A stretch of DNA of 33,287 bases from Gemmatimonadota bacterium (GCA_027623325.1 JAQBXY010000033.1:1-33287); one strand, 5' to 3'. Shown: positions 8,106 through 16,741, counted from the stretch's first letter. The notes: a model not told the origin generated them from the sequence alone. Program-made: numbers and translations.

Positions 8106-9031
8106 AGACTCTCCTCGTCCGGACGGCACAATTCGTCGCCACGGTGCTGGTGACGTGGTTCGTAGCGTCTCGCGCCGGCCTCGGAATGACGGAATTTCGG
8201 GCGCTGGAGCTCGGCGGCTGGACGCCGAACTGGCTCCTCATCGCACTGAGTGCCGTACTGCTGCTCTCCGGCTATTTTTCCACTGGGTACCTGTGGAGTC
8301 GCATCGTCAGAGACCTGGGCGGGGCCCCACTGCCGCTCTTCTTGAGTGTGCGCCTCTTCATGATCGCGAACCTGGGGCGGTACGTCCCAGGCAAGGTCTG
8401 GCAGATCGCCGGGCTCGCGATGTTGGCTCGGGAGGTCGGCGTCGGCGCCAGTACGGCCACCGCGGCCGCGATTCTGGGGCAGGGGATCGCACTGGTTGCG
8501 GCCACCTTGATCGGATTGGGTGCCGTCTGGACCCTCGCCGAGGGAACGATCTGGCAGTGGTTGGTGCCCATCGTCTTGTTCGGCGCGGTCCTGACCGGGC
8601 TGGTACCGCCCGTCTTTCGGTCGGTTTCGGCCCTCTGGTTCCGCCTTGCACGGACGGAGGCGCCCCCAGGCCTGAGTCCCTCCACTGCGGTTCAGTGGCT
8701 CGGCATCGGCATCGGCAGCTGGTTGATCTACTCCGGCGCCTTCTGGGTGCTGGTCAGGGGACTCGGCTTCGAGGTGCCCCTAATCTCGACCGCGTCGTCC
8801 TTCGGTGCCGCCTATGTTCTGGGATACATTATGATCTTCGCGCCAGCCGGAATCGGGGTCCGCGAAGGTTTCCTGGTGGCGCTCATGTCTCCGCAGTTGG
8901 GGCCTGGAGCCGCAGGTGCGGTCGCCGTCATCGCGCGGATCTGGACGACGGTGATCGAAGTGGTTCCCGCCGCTGCCTTTTGGACACGCCACCTGACGAG
9001 AGCCGACGGAGCTGATACCCACGGTGAATGA
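8102..9031 (+). CDS. LPG-synthase transmembrane-region protein (UPF0104/AglD2-like), probable CTG start
   Basis: About 309 residues with seven or eight membrane spans. The family pattern (lysylphosphatidylglycerol synthase TM region, PF03706) is seen in RLFMIANLGRYVPGKVWQIAG and in the GYIMIFAPAGIGVREGFLVAL segment near the C-terminus. Members without the aminoacyl-transferase domain are thought to act as lipid or glycolipid flippases. The first ordinary start is GTG 8144, which splits the first helix. Codons from CTG 8102 encode KTLLVRTAQFVATVLVTWF, a natural first helix, and no ATG, GTG or TTG occurs between. CTG 8102 forms a CTGA overlap with the YfhO stop (8103-8105), and GGGGG at 8090-8094 may serve as a weak ribosome site. 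GTG 8144 remains possible. Confidence 0.85.
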   Translation: MKTLLVRTAQFVATVLVTWFVASRAGLGMTEFRALELGGWTPNWLLIALSAVLLLSGYFSTGYLWSRIVRDLGGAPLPLFLSVRLFMIANLGRYVPGKVWQIAGLAMLAREVGVGASTATAAAILGQGIALVAATLIGLGAVWTLAEGTIWQWLVPIVLFGAVLTGLVPPVFRSVSALWFRLARTEAPPGLSPSTAVQWLGIGIGSWLIYSGAFWVLVRGLGFEVPLISTASSFGAAYVLGYIMIFAPAGIGVREGFLVALMSPQLGPGAAGAVAVIARIWTTVIEVVPAAAFWTRHLTRADGADTHGE

Positions 9032-9749
9032 CGAGCGCATCCTGGTCATCATCCCCACGTACGACGAAGCGGAGAACCTGCCTCGCATCGTCCCACGCGT
9101 ACTAGAGCAGGACGCACGAGTGGACGTCCTCGTCGTGGACGACGCGTCCCCGGACGGAACGGGCGCGATCGCGGATCGTCTGTGCGCCGAAAACCCGAGG
9201 GTGAAGGTCCTCCACCGAGCCGGGAAGGGAGGGCTCGGTAAGGCATATCTGGCGGGCTTCGCGTACGGTCTCGAACACGGCTACGACATCCTCTTCGAGA
9301 TGGATGCGGATTTCTCGCATCCTCCCTCGGCGCTCCCCGCGCTCATCGCCAGACTCGACGCCGCCGACGTGGTCATCGGCTCTCGTTACGTGGACGGGAG
9401 AGTCACCGTCGCGAACTGGCCCATGAGCCGACTGCTCATCAGCTATTTCGGCAGCCGATACGCGCGAATTATCACCGGAATGCCGGTCCGCGACGGTACC
9501 GGTGGCTTCAACGGGTGGAAACGCGCCGTGCTCGAGAAGGTGAAGCTCGATCGTGTTCAGTCGAACGGCTACGCGTTCCAGATCGAGTTGAAGTTTCGGG
9601 CTTGGCGCGCCGGCTTCACCCTGGTCGAATCCCCGATCCTCTTCACGGAACGCGATACCGGCGAGTCCAAGATGTCGAAGCGTATCGTGCGAGAAGCGGT
9701 GTGGAGGGTGTGGTGGCTGCGCCTCCAGGACATCTTCGGACGACTCTGA
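9024..9749 (+). CDS. Polyprenol-phosphate mannosyltransferase-like GT2 (DPM1 family)
   Basis: 241 residues without membrane spans, as in single-domain Dpm1/Ppm synthases. Motifs are IIPTYDEAENL at the start, VVDDASPDGTG, EMDADFSHPPSALP (DAD metal site), GSRYVDG and the conserved GGFNGWKRAVL. It makes polyprenyl-phosphate-mannose (or a related sugar) from GDP-sugar, which GT-C enzymes use on the outer face of the membrane. The YfhO-like protein two genes upstream is a plausible user. The start is GTG 9024, which overlaps the preceding stop by 8 bases; the nearby ATG 9028 is out of frame. The methyltransferase starts 4 bases after this stop. Confidence 0.92.
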   Translation: MNDERILVIIPTYDEAENLPRIVPRVLEQDARVDVLVVDDASPDGTGAIADRLCAENPRVKVLHRAGKGGLGKAYLAGFAYGLEHGYDILFEMDADFSHPPSALPALIARLDAADVVIGSRYVDGRVTVANWPMSRLLISYFGSRYARIITGMPVRDGTGGFNGWKRAVLEKVKLDRVQSNGYAFQIELKFRAWRAGFTLVESPILFTERDTGESKMSKRIVREAVWRVWWLRLQDIFGRL

Positions 9750-9752
9750 CCG

Positions 9753-10466
9753 GTGAGTGAGCCCCGCAAGATCGACAAGGAGTTCTATGACTCGAGTGAC
9801 TACTTCGAGAATCGTGGAAACGCCCACCTCCATGACCACAACAGCCCCTTCCAACAGTACCGGATCACGAAGGTGCTTCAGATCCATACGCCCGCGCGGA
9901 CGGACCGCGTCGTCGACTTGGGCTGTGGCTGGGGGACGTTCGGATTCGCGCTCGCCGATCGTGTCGCCGAACTCCTGGGCGTCGACTTCAGCGAGCGCTC
10001 GATCGAGATCTGCGAGCAGCGCTTGCAGGGCTCGCCGCGAAAGGCGCTCCGGTTCCTTTGTGCGGACGCGGGAGCTACGGGCCTCGCGGCGGACGCGTAC
10101 GATGTCGTGCTCGCGGCGGACTTGTTCGAACATCTCTATCCGGACGACTCGGAGCGCGTGACGCGTGAGGCCTTTCGAATCCTGGCACCAGGCGGTCGCT
10201 TCGTTACGTGGACGCCCCATCGTGGGCACATCCTGGAAGTCCTGAAGAACCGTGATATCATCCTCAGGCGAGACATCAGTCACGTGGACTACAAGTCGAT
10301 GAGCGTCATGGAAGGTCTCCTGTCACGGGCGGGCTTCGAAATCGAAAAGGCGTACTATGCCGAGTCGCACGTGCCCGGTCTCCGGGTCGCCGAACGGCTC
10401 CTGCAGGGCGTCGTCCCGCTCCTGAGGCGTCGGATCGCGGTCCTCGGCCGCAAGCCAGGAGGGTAG
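9753..10466 (+). CDS. Class I SAM-dependent methyltransferase
   Basis: 237 residues. The SAM-binding motif I is VVDLGCGWGTFGFAL, followed by an acidic strand end (LLGVDFSERSI) and the motif IV-like VVLAADLFEHLYPDD. The last 70 residues contain SRAGFEIEKAYYAESHVPG, resembling Methyltransf_11/UbiE-type small-molecule or sugar methyltransferases. It probably methylates a sugar or lipid intermediate of the cluster, given its position directly behind the DPM1-like gene (GTG start, 3 bases between). The substrate is unknown. Confidence 0.88.
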   Translation: MSEPRKIDKEFYDSSDYFENRGNAHLHDHNSPFQQYRITKVLQIHTPARTDRVVDLGCGWGTFGFALADRVAELLGVDFSERSIEICEQRLQGSPRKALRFLCADAGATGLAADAYDVVLAADLFEHLYPDDSERVTREAFRILAPGGRFVTWTPHRGHILEVLKNRDIILRRDISHVDYKSMSVMEGLLSRAGFEIEKAYYAESHVPGLRVAERLLQGVVPLLRRRIAVLGRKPGG

Positions 10467-10472
10467 GGAGAC

Positions 10473-10991
10473 ATGGGATGGGAGATCGAACGTCGCTTCC
10501 TCGTGCGGGTAGGTGACACAGTCTGGTTCCAGCTCGGCGAGGGATACCACCTTAGGCAGGGATATGTGCAAAACGGCGAGCCGTCGGTGCGAATACGGCT
10601 CGGGGAACCGCGAGGTGCTGTCCTCACCTGCAAGAGCGGGACGGGGATCCGCAGGAGCGAAGTGGAAACCGTCGTTCCCGACGAGGTGGCGCAGCAGCTC
10701 TTTCTGGCCGCCGAGAATCGAATCATCGAAAAGATGCGGTGGAAGATCGGCCCGTGGGAGTTGGATCGTTTTCTCGGAGCGCTCGACGGACTCGCCCTCC
10801 TTGAGATCGAGTTGGAACACGAAAACGACCCGATCCCGGAAGCGCCCGCCGGCGTGCAGGTGCTACGCGAGGTAACCGATGATAAGAGATTTGTTAGTGG
10901 CCACTTAGCACGTACGCCCGACAAGAAGAAACGGAAACTGGTGAAGAAGGCCTACAAGGAGGTCAAGGGATGGAAAGGGCTAAGCGGCTGA
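10473..10991 (+). CDS. CYTH-domain protein (triphosphate tunnel metalloenzyme)
   Basis: 172 residues. It opens with EIERRFLV, the E-x-E-x-(R/K) signature of the CYTH domain, then has the alternating charged strands SVRIRL, LTCKSGTG, VETVV and LLEIELE that line the triphosphate tunnel. Bacterial members act as inorganic triphosphatases or class IV adenylate cyclases, and many are uncharacterised. AGGAGG a few bases before ATG 10473 is a good ribosome site. The lysine-rich tail (KKKRKLVKKAYKEVKG) is encoded across the start of the next gene, with a 22-base overlap. It is placed directly behind the glycan cluster but no link to it is evident. Confidence 0.85.
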   Translation: MGWEIERRFLVRVGDTVWFQLGEGYHLRQGYVQNGEPSVRIRLGEPRGAVLTCKSGTGIRRSEVETVVPDEVAQQLFLAAENRIIEKMRWKIGPWELDRFLGALDGLALLEIELEHENDPIPEAPAGVQVLREVTDDKRFVSGHLARTPDKKKRKLVKKAYKEVKGWKGLSG

Positions 10992-11509
10992 TCCTGGTGG
11001 CTGCCATTGTGGCGGTCCCGTCGTGCACGATGATCGGGTCGGCATCGCTCGAGAACCCGCCACCTCCTCCTGAGACGTTCCCGGACCGGACTCCACCGTC
11101 GGACGAGCTTCCCAGCCGCGGCGGCAACATGGCCGAGTACGAGCAGAGCGGGAAGACGTACCGAGTGCGGGATAGCTCGTACGGGTACGACGAAACTGGG
11201 ATCGCGTCTTGGTATGGCGAGCAGTTCCAGGGACGCCCGACGAGCAGCGGCGAGCCGTTCGACATGAATCAGCTCAGCGCCGCCCACAGGACGCTGCCGC
11301 TGCCGTCGTGGGTTCGGGTCACGAATCTGTCGAATGGACGGAGCGTCCTGCTCAGGATCAATGATCGCGGGCCTTTCGCGGATCCGGATCGGCGAATCAT
11401 CGACGTCTCCTACGCAGCGGCCGTTCGCCTCGGGATGGTCGAGAGCGGTACGGCTTCAGTACGGGTCCAGGCGGTCGAGCCCTGGCAGTACAGAGTGCGG
11501 GAGCCGTAG
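10970..11509 (+). CDS. rlpA: RlpA-like lipoprotein (double-psi beta-barrel, septal lytic transglycosylase family)
   Basis: 179 residues. The N-terminal hydrophobic stretch ends in a lipobox (VPSC, Cys19), so it is probably an outer-membrane lipoprotein. The mature part has a proline-rich linker followed by the RlpA barrel: GIASWYGEQFQGRPTSSGEPFD, the Asn/His region AAHRTLPLPSWVRVTN, and RINDRGPF with the catalytic-type Asp, ending VDVSYAAA-like. RlpA cleaves peptidoglycan strands lacking stem peptides at division sites. There is no SPOR domain, so it is a short version. GGAGG at about 10958 is a suitably spaced ribosome site inside the CYTH gene. Confidence 0.9.
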   Translation: MERAKRLILVAAIVAVPSCTMIGSASLENPPPPPETFPDRTPPSDELPSRGGNMAEYEQSGKTYRVRDSSYGYDETGIASWYGEQFQGRPTSSGEPFDMNQLSAAHRTLPLPSWVRVTNLSNGRSVLLRINDRGPFADPDRRIIDVSYAAAVRLGMVESGTASVRVQAVEPWQYRVREP

Positions 11510-11610
11510 GGGAAGAAGAACGCCGCGACTCAAGGAGAAGGGGTCTAGTGGGGACGCTGACCGTGGCGTTGGGTGTTGCGGCGACTTACCTCAATGAATC
11601 GCAACCTAAC

Positions 11611-11624
11611 ATAATATATATTAT
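11611..11624. repeat. 14-base perfect AT palindrome
   Basis: ATAATATATATTAT reads the same on both strands. It is striking in a GC-rich genome and may be a regulator-binding site or simply a DNA-melting element. The bases just right of it (TATACGAAGT) also match ten bases of a loxP arm, but no second arm is present. Confidence 0.5.
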
Positions 11625-11706
11625 ACGAAGTAACGTGAGCTACAGATGGCCACCCAACGGTACGGTACGGATCTCCCGGCTGGTTCCCTGGCGATTCAAG
11701 CAAATC

Positions 11707-11744
11707 GGCCCCTAAACGGGCGGTTGTGACCCGCTCTTAGGGCC
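11707..11744. terminator. Putative bidirectional terminator hairpin
   Basis: GGCC-C-CTAA and CGGG on the left pair with CCCG, TTAG and GGCC on the right around a 9-base loop. A second small hairpin follows, GGGGC-TCA-GCCCC (11750-11762), whose loop is the stop codon of the minus-strand gene. There is no T tract, so intrinsic termination is uncertain, but the position between convergent genes is right for it. Confidence 0.4.
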
Positions 11745-11754
11745 CCGGGGGGGC

Positions 11755-12453
11755 TCAGCCCCGGGTGGCGCTCCGGATTTCCTCGATGCGCATCTCGTAC
11801 TGCCCGCGCTCAACGGCATTCTCGTCGAGTTCGCTCAGGACGCGCTCATAGAGCTGGATCGCACCGGCCGCATCGCCCTGCGCGCCGCGAATCCGTGCAG
11901 CCGACGCCAACGCAGCGCGAACCTGGAAGTCGAGCTCCGATCGGTTCGCGATCACCAAATACGTGTCTTCGGCGTCGTCCCAACGTCCTTCCTGCTCATA
12001 CGCAACGCCCAGAAGCGCCGCTCCCTGAAACTCGATGGGCGAGCGCGGCGAGGTTCCGAGGGGTCGGAGCACCGCGAGGGCCTGCTGAGGGCTTCCGTTC
12101 TCGAGATAGAGTTCACCCAGCATCATCCTTGCCTCACCTTCGAACGGCGTTCCCCCAAACCGGTCGAGGAACGTCACCAACTCGATCCGAGCGCCCTCCG
12201 TGTCACGGATGGAGATCGACTGATGAATCACCTCCAACTGCTCAGCCGCCTGTTCCCCCATACGACCGCGATAGTTGCCATAGTAGATCAACCCCGCGAT
12301 CGCGATGGCCGCGATCACGCCGGCAACGGTCAGCGCCTGCTGGTTGGCCTGCGCCCAGTTGCCCGCATCGAGAACATTGGCGACGAAAACGTCGTCCGCG
12401 TCACTCGAATCCGACTTGTTCGTTCGGCGGGCCCCTGGATGGCGCTGCGACAT
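11755..12453 (-). CDS. YfgM-like tetratricopeptide repeat membrane protein
   Basis: 232 residues: a charged cytoplasmic N-terminus, one transmembrane helix at about residues 40-60 (LTVAGVIAAIAIAGLIYYG), and a periplasmic region of TPR-like helices (RMMLGELYLENGSPQQALAVL and the following helices). The layout matches YfgM/TPR_21 proteins, which accompany the SecYEG translocon and periplasmic chaperones. The gene lies 95 bases downstream of the Crp-like regulator on the same strand. Similarity to the family is by architecture rather than strict motifs. Confidence 0.75.
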   Translation of the reverse strand: MSQRHPGARRTNKSDSSDADDVFVANVLDAGNWAQANQQALTVAGVIAAIAIAGLIYYGNYRGRMGEQAAEQLEVIHQSISIRDTEGARIELVTFLDRFGGTPFEGEARMMLGELYLENGSPQQALAVLRPLGTSPRSPIEFQGAALLGVAYEQEGRWDDAEDTYLVIANRSELDFQVRAALASAARIRGAQGDAAGAIQLYERVLSELDENAVERGQYEMRIEEIRSATRG

Positions 12454-12548
12454 AATGGATGTGTTCTAGGGTGATATGCGACCGTTCGCCGCATCGTCGA
12501 AAAGCGCCGAAACCTAGGCGCGCCACGTACTTCGGTCAACGCACCGTC

Positions 12549-13241
12549 CTACCTGGCTGGCAGCTCCGTCGGCGGGTGATACCCTGCGAGAATCCAAAGA
12601 TCCCCGGGCCTCTTGAGCGCGAGTCGGTTGTCCGGGGTCGCGCCGAGGATGCCCTCGTACAACCAGTCGTTGAGCAGTGTCGTAACGGTCGCACGGTGCG
12701 CTCCCGATAGATCGGCCAACACTTGATGGGTCAGCTTCTCGGACAGGACCGTGCCACGTCCCGAGGGCTCGCCACAACGCGCGCCCATCTCGATGAGGAC
12801 CTCCGCCAGTCGCTGGGCCGCAGTCGGACCGTGAGAGCCCCCTTGAGCGTGTCGTAGCCGATGCAACTCGCGCTCCTGGCCTTCCAGGTACGCATCGAGA
12901 CTGCTCCGAGCCGTTTTCAGGCCTGCCAAGACCGCCCCTTTCGGCAACGCGTTCACACTACACGTAGAGCCGGCCACGGCTCCGTACCGCCGATGGCCCT
13001 CGGTGAGGGCTTCATCGCCGAACATCTCCCAAGGCAGCGCAACCGCGACCGTTCGTTCGGGTCGAGCCCGCTCCATGCCAGGAAGTACGAGGCGGACGAA
13101 TCCGGAGCGGACGAGGTATACGTCTTTGGCGGGGTCGCCGGCGGCATAGAGTGAGCGTCCCTTCACGAGCGAAAGCGTCTCCGCCTTCTTCACGAGCCGA
13201 AAGAGCTTTCGGTCGCGAGGCGGCACCAAGTGAAAGGGCAC
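12549..13241 (-). CDS. Crp/Fnr-family transcriptional regulator
   Basis: 230 residues. The N-terminal cyclic-nucleotide-binding-type beta barrel (KGRSLYAAGDPAKDVYLVRSG) is followed by the long dimer helix and a winged HTH (SEKLTHQVLADLSGAHRATVTTLLNDWLYEG). The usual Fnr cysteines are absent from the N-terminus, and the phosphate-binding cassette of true CRP is not clear, so the signal is unknown. It starts with GTG three bases after the MFS stop, so the two are likely cotranscribed and the regulator may control the transporter. Confidence 0.88.
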   Translation of the reverse strand: MPFHLVPPRDRKLFRLVKKAETLSLVKGRSLYAAGDPAKDVYLVRSGFVRLVLPGMERARPERTVAVALPWEMFGDEALTEGHRRYGAVAGSTCSVNALPKGAVLAGLKTARSSLDAYLEGQERELHRLRHAQGGSHGPTAAQRLAEVLIEMGARCGEPSGRGTVLSEKLTHQVLADLSGAHRATVTTLLNDWLYEGILGATPDNRLALKRPGDLWILAGYHPPTELPAR

Positions 13242-13244
13242 GTC

Positions 13245-14444
13245 CTAATCGCCCCCTGCGAACGCCGAGGCGCTGTCCCGGCCGTTGTCCCCGCGCCCAC
13301 CCTTCGACGGAGCGAGCCGCAACGCGAATCCGACGGCCAGGAGCGCAACAGGCATCGACGCCAGCGTCGCCCCTTGGGGTCCGATCACATCGGCCAACGC
13401 GCCGGTCACCAGTACTCCGAGGGCCCCGACCGCCCACGCGAGCCCCATCACGATTCCGGAGCCGACGGCCGTGCCGGTCGGGAGTAGCTCCTGCGCCATC
13501 ACGACCACCGGAGGCAGTGTCGCCATGCCCAGCAGGCCCGCGAACATCACCGCGGTCAGGCCCCACCACCCGTCCGGGCCGATCCAGACGGCCAGAAGGT
13601 GTGCAGGTATCGCCCAGAAGCACAGGTGGGCCAGAAGGAGACGTCGATCGACCTTGTCGGCGAGGAGGCCGCCCGCCACGGTGCCGACCGCCTGGGCGCT
13701 CAGATAGAGCGTCAGCGCGACCGCTCCGAGCGTTTCCGACCCACCGGACTGCGAAACGATAATCGGCTCCATCGTCAGGAACGTCCTCTGAACGAAGGCC
13801 ATCGTAGCGCTGATGCCAAAAATGAGCCCCAGAGGCCCCACCAGGAGGCGCAGCACCACGCGGGGATGAGGCGGTGGGGGCCGGGACGCCAGTCGAGTCT
13901 CGTGGCGCCCGCTCGGCAGGCCGAGATAGACCAGCGGGGCGATCGCGAGCACGGGTATCATCGCGACCCAGAGCCCGTCCATCCCACGAGTCTGGACCAG
14001 ACCCACCGCGATGAGGGGGCCGAGCGCGAAGCCGACGGAACCACCGAACGCGAAGATCGAATAGCGAGTGCCACTCCCCTTCCCTTCGCCTACCCGCACG
14101 GCGTAGGAAGCCCCGGGAGGGTGAAACGCAGCGCTCCCGATGCCGGCCATCGTCAGGAGAAGTACGAGGCTCCAGAAGGTGGATGCCCACCCGATCGAAG
14201 CGATGAACACACCGGTGACCACGGGTCCTACTACGGCGAAGAATCTCCGCCCGTGGCGGTCTGCGAGGTAGCCGAAAAGAGGCTGTGGGAGTGCCGACGC
14301 GATCGAAAACGCCACAGCCAGCGTCGCGGCGAGAGCGATCGAGAGGCCCATGTCGTTCATGATCCGCGGCAGGAGCGGCGGAACGAACGAGGCGTACGCG
14401 TCGTTCAGGCCGTGTGCGGCCGCGATCACGAGCGCGAGGCGCAT
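13245..14444 (-). CDS. Major facilitator superfamily transporter
   Basis: About 400 residues with twelve hydrophobic spans. The loop 2-3 signature is present as FGYLADRHGRRFFAVVG, and a second copy after span 8 as LLADKVDRRLLLA, which defines the two six-helix halves. The start HGLNDAYASFVPPLLPRIMNDMGL resembles the fosmidomycin-resistance/FsrA-like group. The substrate is unknown. The frame is open further up to 14735; ATG 14444 begins just before the first span and is preferred, with ATG 14537 as an alternative giving a 31-residue tail. Divergent from the gamma-glutamyltransferase gene. Confidence 0.88.
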   Translation of the reverse strand: MRLALVIAAAHGLNDAYASFVPPLLPRIMNDMGLSIALAATLAVAFSIASALPQPLFGYLADRHGRRFFAVVGPVVTGVFIASIGWASTFWSLVLLLTMAGIGSAAFHPPGASYAVRVGEGKGSGTRYSIFAFGGSVGFALGPLIAVGLVQTRGMDGLWVAMIPVLAIAPLVYLGLPSGRHETRLASRPPPPHPRVVLRLLVGPLGLIFGISATMAFVQRTFLTMEPIIVSQSGGSETLGAVALTLYLSAQAVGTVAGGLLADKVDRRLLLAHLCFWAIPAHLLAVWIGPDGWWGLTAVMFAGLLGMATLPPVVVMAQELLPTGTAVGSGIVMGLAWAVGALGVLVTGALADVIGPQGATLASMPVALLAVGFALRLAPSKGGRGDNGRDSASAFAGGD

Positions 14445-14637
14445 CGGTGAGTTTCGCTTTACGGCGAAATCGGCTGGCGGCGACGCGACGTGCACGGAGG
14501 TGGGCTCAGAGGCCTTGTCGAGAGGAGGCCGTACCATAACCCTCGGTCCAGCGGGCGACCACTGGCACTGGCGCCGCCGCGACCCGCAGCGCAACGTGAG
14601 CCAAACCCCGATCGCCATCCCCAAAAGGGCCCTTGAG

Positions 14638-16362
14638 ATGCACCGTTTCCGCACCAGCGTTTTCCTCAGTGCGATCGCCGCGATCGCCACGGCGTGCGCC
14701 TCTCCCGACGCACCACTCGATGAATCGCCCACCATGACGACCTACGCCTCTCAGAATCGACCCGATGTAGCCGGCACGAAGGCGGCGGTATCCGCCGACC
14801 ACCCCCTCGCGGCCCAAGTCGGGATGGCGGTGCTTCAGAACGGCGGGAATGCCACCGATGCGATCATCGCGATGGCCGGAGTCCTCGCCGTAGTGCGGCC
14901 GCACATGAACGGTGTCGGAGGTGATGCCTTCGGGATCTTCTATGACGGCGCCAGCCGAGAAGTCACTGCGCTCAATGCGAGCGGTCGGTCGGGTGCGCTC
15001 GCCACGCCATCCTTCTTCGCCGAGGCGGGCGTGGATGCCGTCCCCCAGGTCGGAGCGCTCAGCGTCAGTGTACCGGGGGCTGTGGCGGGGTGGGTTGATG
15101 CCCACGAGCGTTTCGGTACCCAACCCTTCGCCCAACTCCTCGAGCCTGCCATTCAATTCGCCCGGGACGGATTCGCGGTGTCGACTCGGCTTGCGCTCGA
15201 CTTTCAGGACCAGGGTGGCGATCTCAATGAGGCGGGTCGAGCACTCTACCTGCCGGGCGGATCCCCGCCTCCGGTGGGGTCATTGCTGAAGAACCCCGAA
15301 CTCGCACGCACGCTGGAGTCGATCGCTCGACGCGGAAAAGAGGGCTACTACACCGGGCAGGTCGCTCAGAAACTGGCGGCGTTCATCGAGGCGGAGGGCG
15401 GTCACCTGCGCGCGGGCGACTTCGCGCGTCACACGTCGACGTGGGTGGAGCCACTTCGCGGCGACTACCTCGACCACACCTTCATCGTGATGCCACCGAA
15501 TACGCAGGGCCCAGCACAATTGGCCCTCTTCGAGATGTCGAAGGCCTTCCCCATCGCAGAATTAGGACACAACTCCACCGAATACCTGCACACGTTGATC
15601 GAGTTGAAGAAGCTCGCGTTCGCCGATCGAGACCGATGGATCGCGGACCCGGAGCACGCCGATGTTCCCATCGCTCGGTTACTGGACCCTGACTACCTGA
15701 GGACCCGTGCGGGACTGGTTGATCCAACCCGGGCGGCCGACCACGTGGAGCCCGGCTTCGGGGATGACCACCTCGGTACCGATGACGACATGGACGACTC
15801 GGGCGACACGGTGTACCTGACCGCCGTCGACCAGTGGGGGAACGCGGTGAGCTGGATTCAGAGCAACTTCGCCGGATTCGGATCGGGGCTGCTCGAGCCG
15901 GAGACGGGTGTCTTGCTGCACAACCGCGGAGCCCTCTACACGCTCGAGCCCGGACATCCCAACGAGGTCGCTCCCGGCAAGCGTCCCTACCACACGCTGT
16001 CGCCCATGATGGCGCTCGACGCGGGCGGCCGTTTCGCGTTCACACTCGGAACGCCCGGCGGCGACAGCCAGCCGCAATCTCTCCTTCAGATCGTGCACAA
16101 TGTTCTCGTCTTCGGGATGACACCCCAGGAGGCGATCGAAGCGCCGCGGTTCCGATCCATGGGCGGGCTCGCGGTGTCGATCGAAGACCGCGTTTCGCCT
16201 GATGCATTCCGAGGCCTCGAGGCGCTGGGCCACCGTATGACCGCCATAACCGGGTGGACCGCAACGTTTGGGGGAGCTCAGATGATCATCTACAATCCTG
16301 CGACGGGAGTATTGACCGCAGCAGCGGACCCGCGGCGCGAAGCGTACGCCCTGGCCCACTAA
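14638..16362 (+). CDS. ggt: Gamma-glutamyltransferase (gamma-glutamyltranspeptidase)
   Basis: 574 residues. It begins with a lipoprotein-type signal (IATAC lipobox, Cys21), so it is probably anchored in the envelope. The Ggt proenzyme cleaves itself before a catalytic threonine: the motif here is SGDTVYLTAVD with Thr391, followed by GNAVSWIQSNF. Upstream are GNATDAIIAM and NGVGGDAFGI; downstream are NEVAPGKRPYHTLSPMM and TPGGDSQPQ, all family hallmarks. It hydrolyses or transfers gamma-glutamyl groups, e.g. from glutathione. The frame is open back to 14350, but the 14638 ATG gives the signal peptide at once. Confidence 0.95.
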   Translation: MHRFRTSVFLSAIAAIATACASPDAPLDESPTMTTYASQNRPDVAGTKAAVSADHPLAAQVGMAVLQNGGNATDAIIAMAGVLAVVRPHMNGVGGDAFGIFYDGASREVTALNASGRSGALATPSFFAEAGVDAVPQVGALSVSVPGAVAGWVDAHERFGTQPFAQLLEPAIQFARDGFAVSTRLALDFQDQGGDLNEAGRALYLPGGSPPPVGSLLKNPELARTLESIARRGKEGYYTGQVAQKLAAFIEAEGGHLRAGDFARHTSTWVEPLRGDYLDHTFIVMPPNTQGPAQLALFEMSKAFPIAELGHNSTEYLHTLIELKKLAFADRDRWIADPEHADVPIARLLDPDYLRTRAGLVDPTRAADHVEPGFGDDHLGTDDDMDDSGDTVYLTAVDQWGNAVSWIQSNFAGFGSGLLEPETGVLLHNRGALYTLEPGHPNEVAPGKRPYHTLSPMMALDAGGRFAFTLGTPGGDSQPQSLLQIVHNVLVFGMTPQEAIEAPRFRSMGGLAVSIEDRVSPDAFRGLEALGHRMTAITGWTATFGGAQMIIYNPATGVLTAAADPRREAYALAH

Positions 16363-16375
16363 CCCGAGTCTGCCG

Positions 16376-16741
16376 ATGAAGCTCTTCTTTGCGTTGGGGG
16401 CCGCGTTCGCGGCGACCGCGGTACTCTTCGGTGCGTTCGGGGCGCACACGTTGCGTGCGACGCTCCCTCCGGCGGACCTCGCGACGTTCGAGATCGGGGT
16501 TCGGTACCAGATGTACCACGCGCTCGGTCTTATGGCTGTGGCCTGGGCGTCCACACAGTGGGACTCGCCCGCCATCCCGGCGGCCGGATGGGCCTTCGTG
16601 GTGGGGATCAGCGTGTTTTCCGGCAGCTTATATGCGCTGGTCCTGAGCGGTCAACGCTGGCTGGGGGCGGTCACGCCCCTGGGAGGCATCGCATTGATCG
16701 CAGGGTGGGCACTCTTGATGTGGGCGGCGCTACGCGCGTGA
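16376..16741 (+). CDS. DUF423 (YgdD-like) membrane protein
   Basis: 121 residues with four transmembrane helices. It carries the DUF423 pattern ALGAAFAATAVLFGAFGAHTL at the start, FEIGVRYQMYHALGL, then FSGSLYALVLSGQRWLG and TPLGGIALIAGW. Function is unknown; it is a widespread small inner-membrane protein. It sits 13 bases after the Ggt stop, possibly cotranscribed. Its end overlaps a sirtuin remnant. Confidence 0.92.
   Translation: MKLFFALGAAFAATAVLFGAFGAHTLRATLPPADLATFEIGVRYQMYHALGLMAVAWASTQWDSPAIPAAGWAFVVGISVFSGSLYALVLSGQRWLGAVTPLGGIALIAGWALLMWAALRA

Larger units (their letters stand above)
11510..11754. other. Intergenic region between convergent genes
   Basis: 245 bases without a convincing gene. 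The sequence is locally AT-rich around 11591-11640, unlike its surroundings, and ends in a GC-rich double hairpin near the 3' end of the minus-strand TPR gene. A stop-rich pattern in all frames argues against a hidden protein. Confidence 0.6.

Noticed and set aside
9102-10283. 393-codon frame antisense to the DPM1-like and methyltransferase genes
   Set aside because: Both sense genes have full family motifs; the antisense protein has none.
11621-11633. loxP-like site
   Set aside because: Only ten bases of one arm match; no inverted second arm or spacer is present.
13012-14190. 392-codon minus-strand frame in the MFS/Crp region
   Set aside because: Overlaps the well-supported MFS and Crp-like genes in another frame and is composed mainly of Arg/Gly/Pro.
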